Positions 45,240 through 58,169 are shown, counted from the first letter of the stretch. The stretch: DNA of 64,000 nt from Triglochin maritima (GCA_963682175.1 OY821791.1:30254326-30318325); one strand, 5' to 3'. The notes: generated from the sequence alone by a model not told the origin. Program-made: numbers and translations.

Positions 45240-46990
45240 TATTTTAATAACCGTAAGTGCACGACATCAATGAAGACTTGACAAATATGGGTCGAACCTC
45301 AAGGAGTTGTGAGTGTTGTTGTGACTACCATACTCGAGTGGGAAAAGAGAGGAGAATGAGGGTACCTAATCTTGACGACAAACACGACATGAAACAATAA
45401 CGACTAATCAAAAATGAATCCCGTAGGAGGTGGAGAATGAATGCAAAATTGTAGATTTGTATTCGTGTGTATGTGTGTAACATTTAGTGCTCATGCCATG
45501 CATAACACGGAAATTATATAATGCCACAATCCTAAGTGTGTTTCTACATGGATTAAGATTTATCATCATCATCATTAAAACATACAAAACACTACTCAAG
45601 ATGAGGACAAAGACAACCACATGATTACATGTTTAATGACATAAAGAACATGGAATCCATAATGACAAACCCAACTATGTCTCCACATGAATTAAGATGT
45701 AGCATTATCATTAAAACATACAAGACATTAATTAAGATGAGACCAATAAGAGCACATGCTCTCACATGCCATCCTTATCTCTTTACTACTCCAATCTTAT
45801 CCTCACCTCATCATTACCGATAAAATTGACCTATTAGCCAAAGCATGTGCTAAACATCAATTAAAACCATTAGCACATCAAATGGAAGAGAGAGCAACCC
45901 AACAAAATGACCATGGAATTCATGTGAGATTCCAAGATTTGGATTAAACACACACACTAATACAACATATCAACACTTCACATCACCCTCCACCCCCAAT
46001 GGGGATGGACTACTCTCTATCATCTCCATAACCAAGAAAACAACAAAAGCAAAACAACACATAATCAAATAAGGAAAATTAAAGTTAACCAAAGCAAGTG
46101 AACAAAATTTGCATGAAATGAAAGATATCAACATATGAACATAACAACTTAACTTGATTAAGAAAATGAAGATTACAAAGTTGTTCCTCTTCTCCTCCAC
46201 TACACTACAAATCAATAAACTAAATCTACTCTAATAAACAAGAAATAAAACCTACTCTACTAAACAAGAAATGAAGCTAACCTAAGGAGTGGAAGGAAGA
46301 AGAAGAAAGGAGGCATTGCAAGTCTATTTATAGAAGATTAGAGAGTTTGGATGGATCTGGGTGCAATCAGACGATTGTAACTCAGATCTGGATGTTGCAT
46401 ATTTCTTTGACTCGAGAACATGACCCACCAAAGAAAGTTGGGGTCGAACCGACCAATCGGATCCACCAGTGGAGGATTGTAATTCGTTGTGACATATCAT
46501 TTGGGTCAGATTGACCTCTAATTTTATTAGTAGCTTAAGTGTACCATTTGTGTCAGACTTGGTTAGACCCCGTTTGGTTTTAATTATTAAATTACTCTTC
46601 AGGTTCAAGAGATTCTGGACTTTTGAAACCACCATATTTTTTTACACTAAGGTCGCTCTGGGTTTTCACTTGAGTCCTTCCTGGTTACAATCCGGTCCTT
46701 GGGCATTACAAGTAGGTCCAGAAAGCTTCCAAATCAGTTCATTCTTCTTGCATTTACCAGGATAATAGACTTTTATTATCTCGTCTACCAATGTCTCTTT
46801 AGAGGGGATCAAGACCTCTTTCCTGGATTTCTTTCTCAAGTCAGAGACCTACCCACATCTCTTTCTTTCTCTTCTTTATTGTCTAAACTCTGAAACACAT
46901 CAAGTAAACACTCGAATAACACAAATATAAGGTAAAATAAAGTATATATAAAATGAATGCAATGTATGATATGCTACTAATCAATATACT
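45240..46990. repeat. Dispersed repeat, copy 1
   Basis: Starts near GTAAGTGCACGACATCAATG and ends near CTTTCTTTCTCTTCTTTATT, AACACAAATATAAGG and GCAATGTATGATATGCT. The same order of words, diverged, appears at 48,560-49,720. Repeated GGTCCTT/GGGCATTAC words lie near 46,660-46,720. No coding capacity. The start resembles the non-coding 3' part of some large plant gypsy elements, but this is not decisive. Confidence 0.4.
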
Positions 46991-46999
46991 ATAGTGCCT

Positions 47000-48555
47000 A
47001 AATAGACTTGTCATCTACCTTGATTATACTTGGTCAAATACCTCTAACATTTTTCACGTTAATTACCACTTTAGTATGTATGGTCATATGCTTCATCTTA
47101 GGAGTCCATATATATGAATATACAACATAAAGTTCTATATATAGATGATTCACCATATATTGATGGAATTATTCTTATGAATATATGGAATTACCCTCTT
47201 ACATAGGTTAAATTACCTTTATATAAAGTAGCCATCTAAGAGGTCCTGTTGTGAAATTCCACCAAATGAATTTACCATACTCTTTACTTTAATTTACATT
47301 CCTTCGTATCTTTATGTAATTACTATCTGTTGAAACTTACATTAACTAACTAATCTAACAGAAGTAATGATTTCACATTCATATTGTACATGAAGTTCTG
47401 TTCATGGATTTGAGGCTAACAGATTTACCTAAGTGTGTACATGGATTTACCATACCTTGTCCATGAATTTATCGTTAGTTTTGTAAATGGGAGTCCAAGA
47501 TAAGGAAATGTTTTCAAAATAATCATTAAAAAAGTAAGTAAAGAATACAAGATTAGAAAACTTATTTGGCAAAACATGAGTCAAATAAACGACACTTGTA
47601 AATCATTTTCATTACGCTAAAAACATCATGACAAATACTATTTTCATTATACAAGTTTAATGATACCATTTTTATGAAACAGAAAAATGGTATCCGAGAT
47701 ACTATTTTATCCTAGGACAAGAAAATGGTCACCAAATCCCCTTCTTCCCCTGGGGCTCAAGTCTTGATAAATAATGGCTTGCAATTGTGTTTATCACCAT
47801 GGGGTATATGTTAACATATAAATTACAACCTATAAATTAAAACATAAACTCTACTAATTCTTTATTTGGATTGACACAAATTGCATGACTATGAACGTAA
47901 TGTGTGAATTTTTGGCGTTCATCTCTCAATCTGACATAAATTAAGCACATAGACGTAATCATTTACACATAATCATTCGATTCTACAAACATGGATACCA
48001 AATATACAAACACATCCATAACAAAACATACTAAAATAACGTCATGGACAAAAAGGAAGAAAACAAATACAACTTCAACCCTAAAATACTAGGTAAAACA
48101 AAACAACAACCTCAACAACCTTAATTCCTTTTTGATGGAAGCGAGGTTCTTCAAAAACAAATCTGTAAATTAATATCTCCTTTTTTGTAATATCGATATA
48201 GATACAAATTCCTTGCAAATTAATGTTGCTTATGGAGAAATTGCAAATCTTACATGCGTGCTACTTGATTATATGCCTCTTATACTCATGATGAGACCAT
48301 GAATTATAACTGAATTTTACAAAGAAAAATCAAACTGTAATTTCAAGACAAAAGTAAAATGTAATACGACAACAACAAAAGTCTAAAGTCGAAACTAGTT
48401 GAAGGAAAACTAGAATGGGAAGATCAGCACCGATAGTTTGAGGGTTGAGAAAGGTGCGGAAGAAGGGGCTAGCGGTCATTTTCTCACCTTAGGAAAAATG
48501 GTATCTCGGAAGTAACTGAAAATAAACTAAGCAAAAAACAAAGCAAGATGAAATT
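47000..48555. other. AT-rich intergenic DNA
   Basis: No gene, RNA or repeat that I can recognise between the two copies of the dispersed repeat. Confidence 0.5.
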
Positions 48556-48559
48556 CAGT

Positions 48560-49720
48560 AAGGAAAACCCTTAAGGGGTGGAGTGTGTGTACACACGTGA
48601 TAAAGTGGTGAAAAATACATTCAATAAGACACAAGTGTATGTTGTGTTTTCATGCATTGGAAGTACTTAATGGTTGTGGCAAAACCCATCATTCGAATCA
48701 CAAACCTAGTTGATTATCATAAGCATAAAAAATTGGTTATTAAGAACCTAAATAAGCATGAGAACCACCTCATGGTTATGGCAAAACCCATCAAGTTAAG
48801 TATTCTCTTTTAAACAAACAATCATACATTCACATATCACATTTTACATAAGATAGCATTCATTCCCATTCTTCATTATATGTATAAACATCATCTTCAC
48901 CCTCAAAGAGGGATGGAACTATACTCACTACATATTAAGCTAACAATTATATTAAGGAAGAAAGAAAATCTAACTAATTATACTAAGATTAAGAGAACAA
49001 AGATAAGCTAAACATACAAGCATTAAAAGAGACAACATTAGAACAAACTAGGAAAAAATATTTTATTGATAACTCACATTACAAGTAGCATTCTTCTCCA
49101 TTTGAGTTTTGCTCGAAGTCTTACTCCAAGTAGAGAGAATGGTCACCAACCAATGGGTTGGTTACAAAGGAGAAAAAAAGTTCTATTTATAGACATGAAA
49201 AAGTAACTGGAGACAATCCCCAGTGTGGGACTAATGAATCATACTTAAAATGGACATAAACTACACAACCCACAATCATATGAAACTGGGTCGGATGTGG
49301 ACTGCCAATTGATGGTCACTTTTTGTTTGATATGATCCGATTTCGGTTATTTTTTAAATACTTACAATTCTTTACGTGGTGTGCACTTGGATTGGTTATT
49401 GGAGTCTGGGCCCAAATCTAATTGCCAAAATACTCCTCATGATGGTGGAGTTTCTCAGTTTGCTACTTGTTCCTTCCGGCTTATATCCAGGTCCTTCTGG
49501 CTTATATCTGGGTCCTTGTGTATCACGAATAGGTCCAATTTGTTTCATTTAAGTCATTTCATCTTATATTTCAGTCATTTTCTCTTTCTTTCTCTTCTTT
49601 ATTACTTAATACCTGAAAATACACAACAAATACTTCAGTAGCACAAATTTTGGGTAAAATTAAAGATATATAGCATGAATATGATGCATGATATGCTGAT
49701 CTGATATATCCTTGTGTGAA
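48560..49720. repeat. Dispersed repeat, copy 2
   Basis: Shares with copy 1 the segments around CTATTTATAGA, GGTCCTT..GGTCCAAT, TTTCTCTTTCTTTCTCTTC and ATGATGCATGATATGCTGAT, in the same order and orientation. Non-coding. Confidence 0.4.
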
Positions 49721-49849
49721 TGTGTGTTTCCACTTAGGAATTCGACTTCATAACAATTATTCATGACTCGTAGATGACTATGTGATTATCATGTTGTTTA
49801 GTTAGATGCATTTGTGGTTGGTTGTTTTTATTAGCATCTTGGTTGCTGA

Positions 49850-50900
49850 TTTGAGAGCATCTTTCCTGATTGGTTTGGAGTTGTGATGAGAGTATTGCAT
49901 ACTCATCACATTGGGCTCATTCTGATTAATGTATCTACAAAGATAAGTACATCTATAGATAGCTTGCATTGCATTTAATTAATAAATGAATTCTGGGCAC
50001 GTTTGTTTTTTGCCGACGGACCATGGGTAGGACCTCTATGTAGAGATGCCTATTCGCAAAGACCTCTATTTAGAGAGCTCAGACGTAAGATAAGTCCTGG
50101 AAAAGAGTGTTGTCATTTTGTCTCAGGTTAGGTGTTCCCAATGTTGCGATGGAACCATGTAGGTCATTTGCCGTGAATTGGGGCGTCTATCCGACGTACC
50201 GTTGTGTGCCAAACGGTGGGTCACTGTCGAGTGACCCGCCTGTGGATTTGACCAGCAAAGTTGGTGGGTCGATTCCTATGTAGAGGGAACCCTTCGGGTG
50301 TAACCCGAGCGGTGCGGCTATGTAGAGTCATCACCCGACGTATCTATGTAGAGTTGTCGCCCGACGTAGCTTTGTAGAGTTGTGGCCTCTTTGTTGCATC
50401 TGTGGTGGATAGGTCCATGCATGACTCTATACTCTATTTTCTGGACCCGAGCATACATGGTTTTCTTTATTGAAAAGTCACGCATATATGATGATGTTTT
50501 TGCCTCAGGTACTTAGGTTCCTTCAGGGGTGGATTGGACGAGATTCAGAGGATTCTATACACAAGGGACACGTCGACCATAGTCTTCTAGTTATCTTTCA
50601 CTTCCGCATTATTGGTGTATTTCCTTTTTGAACTCGATGTATTGTATTTGAAATTATTTTCATATATGGATAATCTATTGTTTCAATATATTCTATTTTG
50701 TCTATTCAGGTATGTTCTTTATGTATTGTCAAGTAGTCTAGTTTGATATTCTAGTGTAACTCCTTCAGTCGTCGCGGATGACTCTGATCACGACACTTCT
50801 TTTGGATTCTCCAGTGTGCGTACCCACAAGATTGGAGACATTACAAATATTGTTCTAGAGCTTAGTTCCGACATTGAAATAAATATTCTGCACTGACTTA
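49850..50900 (+). mobile_element. Possible degenerate gypsy LTR
   Basis: The order TTGCATTGCATTTAATT, then repeated TATGTAGAG..CCCGACGTA units (50,020-50,390), CTTAGGTTCCTTCAGGG, GTGTAACTCC and a final GGAGACATTACA resembles the second half of the gypsy LTR at 60,640-61,008 (GCATTGCATTGTATTTAATT, GGGGTTCCTTCAGGGAAC, CGTTACA). Divergence is strong and no internal region follows. Confidence 0.35.
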
Positions 50901-50904
50901 TCAA

Positions 50905-52290
50905 CCTAGCGGGCCAACTACTACGTTTAGCAGCGCAAGTAAGAAAAGAAAGAAGATAATGTCACTAATAACATGAGTTTAATTGATTTCTTCAATTACA
51001 TACTCTTCTAAACAAAAGAGACATTAGAAGTGAGATATAACTTTTAAAAAAAATTAACCTGAGAAGAAGGAAAAGAAAAGTGTTGTTGCTATGCACTAGT
51101 AAAAATTGAAACTGTAACATTTGGTTGAGAAAACCCAAAAACTTAGTAAGATAAACTTATATAACTCCTTGCATCAATCATTATAAAGCTCCAATACACT
51201 TCTTTCAAAGGAAAAAGAACATTGAATTAGTGAACCGAACTAACCATGCAAGGCAAGGAAAATTATAATTTTATCAAACTTCCACAAAAAAAGGTTATCA
51301 ATTTGTGTTGACACCAATATTACGTGGATAGGTTTGATCCTTGAGGTGGATGGGTTAAGCTGATAATACGTGGGCAGACTACGCGCGAAATAGTGGACCA
51401 AGTCAGGAAACACCTCAACTTGCCAGGTTAGTATATGCACCCTCAGTTAATCACAACTTTAATTAATATACAGGAATTAAACACGGATATAGTAATGGTG
51501 CAGGTGATAACTTTGTCATATTAATTCATGCACTCGTCCTCCAAGAACGAATAACATAGTGTGTCCATGTCACACAATACGCTCATCAAGAATTTTTAAT
51601 TATAAACCAATTAAATGTTGATTTCGTCCAAACTAATATATTTAGTGAGAGTGTTGTATGTAGCAACCACATCCAAGTATCTAACTAGATCATTAAGATT
51701 AGTGAAGTAACATCTCACCTAAATCCACGTAATAACAAAAACTTGTTACATGGATGGATAATTTAGTTTTTGAGATCTAGGTGGTTGTAAGAATATGATT
51801 GCTGAGGGTGTTCGTAACTATGTTAATGTTAGATTAATCCATGGTCTTGAGTCTTGACAATTCAGAAGTGTAGCATCTACTAGTAAGACTAATTTCTGTT
51901 GTAAATATATTATGTTCATGGTCCTTTGGATAGATTACCCCCACATATAGTTACTTAATACTTTATATGGGCAACAAATTGCAATTAGATCACAAATTGA
52001 AGTCAAAGATAAGAATTCAAGAACATGGTTGTAGACAGTTTAAGTGTCAAAGGTTCAAACCAACACCAAATTTGAAACTTGTAAAAACACAGTCTGTAAT
52101 GTTTGTGTTCCATCCTCAACATTACAATATTATTATGAAACTTCGATATGAAGATAAATCTTTGTGTATCTTGTGTTGTGTTTCTTATTAAGTATTGCAA
52201 GAGAGAGAGAGACTTTTAAGTCCAGCCCACCAAAGCCCACTACGTTTAACGACTATATAATATTTTCAAATTTAAGTATTTGTTGTAACT
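50905..52290. other. AT-rich intergenic DNA
   Basis: No recognisable gene or element; short open frames only. Confidence 0.5.
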
Positions 52291-52349
52291 AATTTTTGAA
52301 ATACTCCTTATTATGGGTAATGGTAAAAATTGTTTCGTTCTCTTTATCT

Positions 52350-52875
52350 CCAGTTGAGTTGGTGAAATGGCATGTCCCTCCACCAAATTACATCAAACTG
52401 AACACAGATGGTGCTTGCAAAGGTAATCCAGGTGTTTGTGGTGGAGGAGGGGTTCTTAGGGATGACAAGTTCAACTTAATTTTGGCTTGTCATGGTAGTA
52501 TGGTTATGGGACTAATCTTCAGGTAGAATTCAGAGTCATTCTTCAAGGTTTAAGGCTATGTAAGGCTAGGAATTACACAAATATCATTGAATCAAATTCT
52601 AAAACCCTCTTGGAGGTCATTAACACTAGGCATTGGATTCACCCTTATTTCAGTAGGTGGATTCCTGAATTCAGAAAGCTTTGGCGCAAGATGTTGACTT
52701 CAGCTAATCACCAGTTTAGGGAGGCCAACAGCCCTGCTGATTTCCTTGCAAACATGGGCATAAATAGCAAATCCATAATTGTTTATACCTCCAGTCACAC
52801 CCTCCCTCATCTTCTGAAAGGCTTTCTTACCCTTGAAAGACAAGGTATTCCTCATCTCAGAGTCAAGAAGTAGTT
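52350..52875 (+). pseudogene. RNase H-like (RVT_3) domain fragment, frameshifted
   Basis: The first frame encodes VKWHVPPPNYIKLNTDGACK then GNPGVCGGGGVLRDD, the start of the RNase H domain found in plant LINEs and related host genes. After a frameshift near 52,500 a second frame continues with GTNLQVEFRVILQGL, ESNSKTLLEV and REANSPADFLANMG. All parts of the domain are thus present but not in one frame. A pyrimidine tract and AG directly precede the first frame, so a retrocopied or spliced origin is possible. Confidence 0.7.
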
Positions 52876-53109
52876 TATTGGCTTTGAGTGCTTACAGGGG
52901 GCAGGCATTGCTTCATGGGTGGTTACTGCTGGGGTGTCTGCAGCAACATTTGGTCTGATTTCATTTGCACCTAGCTTGAAGATTGGCATCTGGTTGGTAG
53001 ACCTCTTCAGCCATGGACCTCGGCCTCTACTGCAAAGGACTTCCATTTTACTTTCATTATTGCATCTTGTTATTCTCACCTCTTCTACTTCAGTGCTAGC
53101 TCCTTGCAG

Positions 53110-53440
53110 GTTCCCTTCTTCAGTTGACATATGTTTTGCTCAAGGCATCGGCTTGCCAACTAAGGACCCGGCCAAATCAAATTCTTTTGATTTGATTTGG
53201 TCGGAACAGGAAAATAACCTTCTATTCAGTTATCTTGGCTCTCATTTTCAGTGGTCTAGATGCTATTAAGTCGACTCTTGGAAGTTCTTCTTAAATTTTC
53301 AGTTGTTGATGATTTTAGCTCTTGCTCTTCTTGCTTTTGCACTCAGGACCTTTGCTTCTCCTCCCTGCCTTTGGAGTTGGCATATGTTTTGCGAATGCAA
53401 TCGGCAGGCCAACCAAGGAACCGGCAAATCAATTCTCTGG
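53110..53440 (+). repeat. Diverged tandem duplication downstream of the RNase H relic
   Basis: The segment 53,120-53,185 (TTGACATATGTTTTGC, GCTTGCCAACTAAGGA, CCGGCCAAATCAAATTCT) recurs at 53,372-53,437 with about 80% similarity by eye. Confidence 0.5.
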
Positions 53441-53562
53441 GGAGTGCTTTTTCTGTCTTGTGCTTGAATTGCCTCTTGAATTTTCTTAATTCACTTCTGG
53501 TTGGTTGGAATGAGAAGTGGCATACAAGTGTTGTTAACTGTGGGTGACTTGTTAGTTTTATC

Positions 53563-53822
53563 TAGGGGAGAGCGAAATTCGGGTCGGACCGAACCAGACC
53601 GAATTTTTTCGGTCCGGTCTTTGGTCCGGGGGATGCCGAAAATTTGGGTCTCGGTCCGGTCCCGGACCGAACTGAGATTTCGTGAGTAAAATTCGATTTT
53701 CGGATTGAACTTGACCGACCCGAATTTATTCTATCCGGTCTTCGGTCCATGGATACCGAAAATTCGGTCTTTGGTCCGATCCAATCTGGTTCGGTCTGAT
53801 TCTGGACCGAAGCTCACCCCTA
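53563..53822. mobile_element. hAT-type MITE (260 bp) with perfect 8-bp target duplication
   Basis: The element starts TAGGGGAGAGC and ends GCTCACCCCTA. GTTTTATC lies directly on both sides (53555-53562 and 53823-53830), the duplication length of hAT elements. Its interior is made of repeated GGTCCGGTC/GACCGAA words. No coding capacity. Confidence 0.85.
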
Positions 53823-54304
53823 GTTTTATCGGATGGGAGCACTCTTTCATGATAGATTTTCAAAGGGGGTCACATTTTGAGAATTGGTGGTCACTTGTTT
53901 GGTGGTTAGAGTTGTTTCTACTATGGCATTGAGCTGGTTCTATGAAGATTGTGGGCCTGATTGCTGATCACGTGGGTGCTGGATGAAACCGTTAATTCGG
54001 TTGGATCTACTGTGCTGCGGTTATCAGGTAACACTGTTGGGCATACTGATTGGAGAATAGCGTTGGGCCCGTTGCTTACTGGACTTGTAACGAAATTGGA
54101 AAATGGTCCAGTTTTTCATCTTTGGATTGGTTTTCCTAACCTCCCAGGTATTTTTTACCATTTCTTTGATTTAGCTAGCCATCACGGCTTGTAATTAGGG
54201 TTGCACCAGTTTAGCTCAATCTCGACCAAACATTTTTTGTAATTGTTGTTTAGCATTTATGAAAAAGGTGTGACTTTGGGGCAAAATAAAAATAAAAATG
54301 AGTA

Positions 54305-54814
54305 GCGTTGTAAATGAGACGGGAACCGCAAAATCCGACCCGGTGGATCCGGCTTGGGGTCGCAATTCATAATTCGTTTAGAATATAAAAATCACTAATC
54401 TGAACCTGCTTCCGTAGTTGGTCATGTTATAGGCGAGTAAAAACCAAAACGTGATAAAATAAAATAATAATAGATATTAATAATATTATATACACTAAAT
54501 ATATAATCTGACTTATCACTCCAAAACTTATTGTTTTACTTATCATTAATTCTTAATCTAAAAAATTAGAACTTAATCTAAACCTCTCAAGTCTCAACCC
54601 AAACACAAGTTTATTAATTTACTAAAATATATTGTTATTTAGATGATGATTTTTTTGAATTTTCAATATTTTAATATTTTTGAAATAGAAGAACCCACCA
54701 ATCCGCACCGCAACCCACTTAGGAGGCAAGTCAAGATGCTGGGCTGGTTACGATCGGACTCGTGACCCTCCAAATCCTAGAGGCTCGGGTACGTGTCAAG
54801 ACCCGTTTACAACC
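54305..54814. mobile_element. Probable TIR element, ~0.5 kb
   Basis: GTTGTAAATGAGACGGG at the left and its near complement CCCGTTTACAAC at the right frame an AT-rich interior with CCGACCCGG/CGGGT words near the ends. A target duplication was not found. The right end abuts the next MITE. Confidence 0.4.
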
Positions 54815-54817
54815 TTA

Positions 54818-55222
54818 AAGCATAAATAACAGCGCCCTGCACTCGTTTTTTGGATCTTGAAATCGTTGAATCTGGAAAATTTTGAATCTTCATCACTTGC
54901 AAAAAAACTCATTGTAATTCAACCCATTACCACCGAAATCTTGCAACGGAATGCACAGTAATAAAAAATTATCACCCCACATTACTAAAAAATACCAAAT
55001 ACATTATCAATTAACTCTAATAACAAAACCTCCACTAAAATAAAAAAAATAAAAAAAATTGGACCAACGGGGGGGGGGGGGGGGGGGGGGGGGGGGAACA
55101 CGTGCCCTCCACCCGGTGGGCACCCAGGCGTCCATTCGGGTGCTTCGGCGCCCGAATGGACGCCCTCCCCAGCCCGGGTGCACAGGTCGAGCGCGAGGGC
55201 GCGCCCGCCGTTGAGCATGCCC
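54818..55222. mobile_element. PIF/Harbinger-type MITE 2
   Basis: TTA lies on both sides (54815-54817; 55223-55225). The right end read inward is GGGCATGCTCAACGGCGGGC; the left end is AAGCATAAATAACAGCGCCC. The GC-rich block and the TTATCACCCCACATTA interior match MITE 1 in reverse orientation. The left part (54,854-54,957) is homologous to element B (7,106-7,212). A 28-bp G run (55069-55096) sits at the border of the GC-rich block. Confidence 0.7.
55069..55096 (+). repeat. 28-bp guanine homopolymer within MITE 2
   Basis: Uninterrupted G run. MITE 1 has CCCCCCATTCG / GGGGGGCACG at the corresponding place, so a short G run has either expanded here or been misread. Confidence 0.95.
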
Positions 55223-55225
55223 TTA

Positions 55226-56185
55226 AGAAGCCCTGGGATTGGGAGATCAAATGAGAAACTTACCATTAATGGGCACTAGCTAGTGTTGCCGGGTGCAAAT
55301 TATTTTAGAAAACATGTAGAATACTATACGGATATATAAAAAATTGACTGATGTGTGGATAAAGTCATAGTAGATAACAATATATAAAAGCCTAGGATAA
55401 TGTAAATATTTCTTTTGAGAACACGTTTTATTGGACCCCACCACATTTTATTGTTATTTGGTGATGGTAGATACGAAATAATGGGAAATGTGACATTTTG
55501 TGATTAGTTTGTTAATTGTATTACTTCTTTTTTGACAAGCATTTTAAAAAACAATGAAAATAAAAGTATATATTAACTATAATAGCTTTCATGCTCTATA
55601 TATAAACACTAATATCTCTATTTCTTACCGTCAAAGTAAGAATTGAGTTTGTTAAATTTATTTTGGTGCACTTCTACATTTGAGATATTGTTTTTATGCA
55701 AAATATTGGATTCATGCGCTTGAATTTATCAAAATTATTTTGGTACACTTCTAAGCTTAAGAAAATTGCTTTGATGTCCTTAAGCAAAGGTGGACTCATT
55801 TCATGTTTGCATCTGTTAGCTAGTTGCAACGGCGTCCATTCAAATTATGAATCGAATTATAAAGAATTTGAATTAACATACTTTAGTATTATTTGTAACA
55901 AAAGCTGAAGATCCTCTCGTACTGGTGGATAAGATAATAAAAAATTAAGAAAATTAACAATTAAAAGTACTGCAACCTTATTTATGAGTATATTTTTCAA
56001 GAGATACGTACTCTTGAACGTAAAGTGCTTTATACGTCGGTTGGTCGATTTCTTTTTATGATTTTCCGTTTCTTTTTATGATTTTCCCTAACATCATTGT
56101 TGGTCTTATAATAAAATACATTTTTGAATTTGTTCATCGTGACAACGGTTAATTCAATCATCTTATCCAATTGCACATGCATGCA
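55226..56185. other. AT-rich intergenic DNA
   Basis: No gene or element recognised before the LTR at 56,196. Confidence 0.5.
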
Positions 56186-56195
56186 ATCTATTATT

Positions 56196-57569
56196 TGTAG
56201 TATCGCGAGGGTTTCTAATTCTAATAATTTTTAAGCTAATTACCTACTTGTTTAAGCAATCAAAGATGTGCAGCGGAATAAAACAAAAACAAGCAAGTAA
56301 AGCAAACCACAATGAAGACACCGAATTTTTATAGAGGTTCGACCTCCCGCCTACTTCCTCTCTTGCAAGCTCCGCTCGATCTCCCTCGAGCTCCGCTCGC
56401 GTCTTCAGTATCAACCTCGTTCCGGGCCGAGATTAAGCCTTTACAAAACAAGCTCCACGAACACCCTCGTGAGCTTGACTTTCTTCTCTCACAATCCGAG
56501 AGAATCACTTCAGACTCTCACCGAAGTTTATACTCTTGTCTTGAGCTTTCACCAAGACCCTTGCTTCTTTGACAATGTTTGGGTTGAACAACACTCTCTC
56601 ATCTTGAGCACACTTGAGTAAGAATAGGATTTGAGACTAAAGTGTGGAAGGTTTGAGACTTGGAGTGTTTGGATATTTCTCTCTAATGTAGGGGACAATA
56701 TGAAGTAGGAGAGTTGTGTTAAAATGTGTTTTACAATTCTATTTATAAGCACTAGAGAGAATATAGCCGTTGAGGTTAATTGAGTAAGAGTTGGTGTAAG
56801 ATCAAAATAGAATTTCACAAGACCCAAAACTGAGTAAATTCGGTCGACCGGATCAGGCTGAACGGTCGACCGTTTGACAATTTTGGACACAGTTCGGTCG
56901 GCCGATAAAGGAACGGTCGACCACCCAAGGCTATGACTTAGGTACACTTAAGTGATCGGTCGAACACTGAGATATGATCATATTCGGTCGACCGATACAC
57001 TTAATGTATTTGGGGTATTTAGAAATAATACGAATACGATCGTTGTGTATAAACGACAAAACAAACGGTTGAAAAAATATGTTAACTCGGTCGACCGAAA
57101 AGGTCTGGACGGTCGACCGAACTTAGGCAGTAAAACACTAACAGTATATACGATCACTCGGTCGACCGAACGGTCTGTTTCGGTCGACCGAATGTGGGCA
57201 GATAGTTCAGGTTAAGGTTTGGTGTTTTCCGGTCTAAGTTTGGATGATCTATTGAAGTCCAAATTATGTGAAATTTTGTGTGTGACTTCTATAGGGAACC
57301 TGATGTGTGTTTGAGTAGTTTTTAACTCAAGTATGCTCAATTACACAAAGTTCCTAAGACTCAAAGAAATACAAATTATATGTCTTCAAATGAGCTTGAT
57401 TACATGTCTTGACTTGATTTCCTTTCTTCCTTGAGTCTTGATCACCTGTAGAGGTTAGCACAAAGAAAAATATATGAAATGCAATATGTGTGCTAATCTA
57501 CATGATCACAATTAAGATTATGTTGATTAAATCATCAAAACATAGATTAAGACAAAAAAACCAACAACA
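56196..57569 (-). mobile_element. Copia-type solo LTR 2, flanked by a 10-bp direct repeat
   Basis: Homologous over its whole length to LTR 1 (11,428-12,975) in reverse orientation. On the minus strand it begins TGTTGTTGG and ends ACTACA. ATCTATTATT lies directly on both sides (56186-56195 and 57570-57579). It carries an array of paired CGGTCGACCG palindromes (56,841-57,190) upstream of TATAAAT at 56747-56741 and a leader with AAGCAAGGGTCTTGGTGAAA, as LTR 1. No internal region is attached. Confidence 0.75.
56841..57190. repeat. Array of paired CGGTCGACCG palindromes in copia LTR 2
   Basis: Perfect pairs start at 56841/56863, 57088/57110 and 57159/57181, each 22 bp apart; variants lie at about 56,894/56,913 and 56,957/56,985. 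Confidence 0.9.
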
Positions 57570-57934
57570 ATCTATTATTTACAATGCTCATGCCGTCACA
57601 ACTAGCTAATGGACACAAGGAATATGATGGCCTACTTTCGCTTAAGTGCACCAAGCAATTTCATAAGTTCGGAAGTGCACCAAAATAAATCAATAAATTT
57701 CAGTGTATTGCTCCAATATCATTACTTTGCAAATGCATGAAAAGTAATTTCTCAATTTTAATAATCGAAGAATGAACCTATGCGATTACTTACCAATTTG
57801 ACTCCACTAAATCTTCCTAAAAAGACCTTCACATATTTTTATGAATTTTCAAGTGCATACTTTTATTGTGTTATAAAATAAGTTCTTTGGTTTAGATTTT
57901 TGTTTAGTTGTACCTCTCATCCATTCTCGTTCGA

Positions 57935-58165
57935 TCACGGCGGGGAGCAAGTCAAAATGACAAAACTCACATTGGGTTTAGGGATTATCAGGCTCGAACT
58001 GATGACTTCCACCACGTCAAGGTGACACTCTACCGCTGAGTTATATCCCTTCCCGGTCCCTATCGAGAAATAGAACTGACTAATCCTAAAGCAAAAGGTC
58101 GAGAAACTCAACGCCACTATTCCTGAACAACTTGGAGCCAGACCTTCTTTTCACAATTAAAGGAT
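57935..58165 (-). other. Plastid DNA insertion (NUPT) around trnV-GAC
   Basis: The segment contains plastid trnV-GAC and its flank towards rrn16 (AACTCAACGCCACTATTCC, TGAACAACTTGGAGCC). These are the spacer sequences next to trnV-GAC in land-plant chloroplast genomes. The surrounding DNA is nuclear-type AT-rich sequence, so this is a short transfer to the nucleus. Small differences suggest it is not very recent. Confidence 0.8.
57979..58050 (-). tRNA. trnV-GAC: Plastid-derived tRNA-Val(GAC) copy in nuclear DNA
   Basis: Seventy-two bases on the minus strand begin AGGGATATAACTCAGCGGTA, have the anticodon loop CTTGACG (anticodon GAC) and the T arm GTTCGAGCC, and end with AATCCCTA. The acceptor stem has one A-A mismatch at the seventh pair, where the plastid gene is paired. 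As a nuclear copy of a plastid gene it is probably not used; a plant nucleus can transcribe such copies, but nothing here shows it. Confidence 0.85.
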
Positions 58166-58169
58166 TAGA

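Noticed and set aside
53960..54195. Coding fragment upstream of the 54.3-kb TIR element (FPNLPGIF-like DUF4283 trace)
   Set aside because: A faint similarity to LINE ORF1 only; too short and diverged to annotate.
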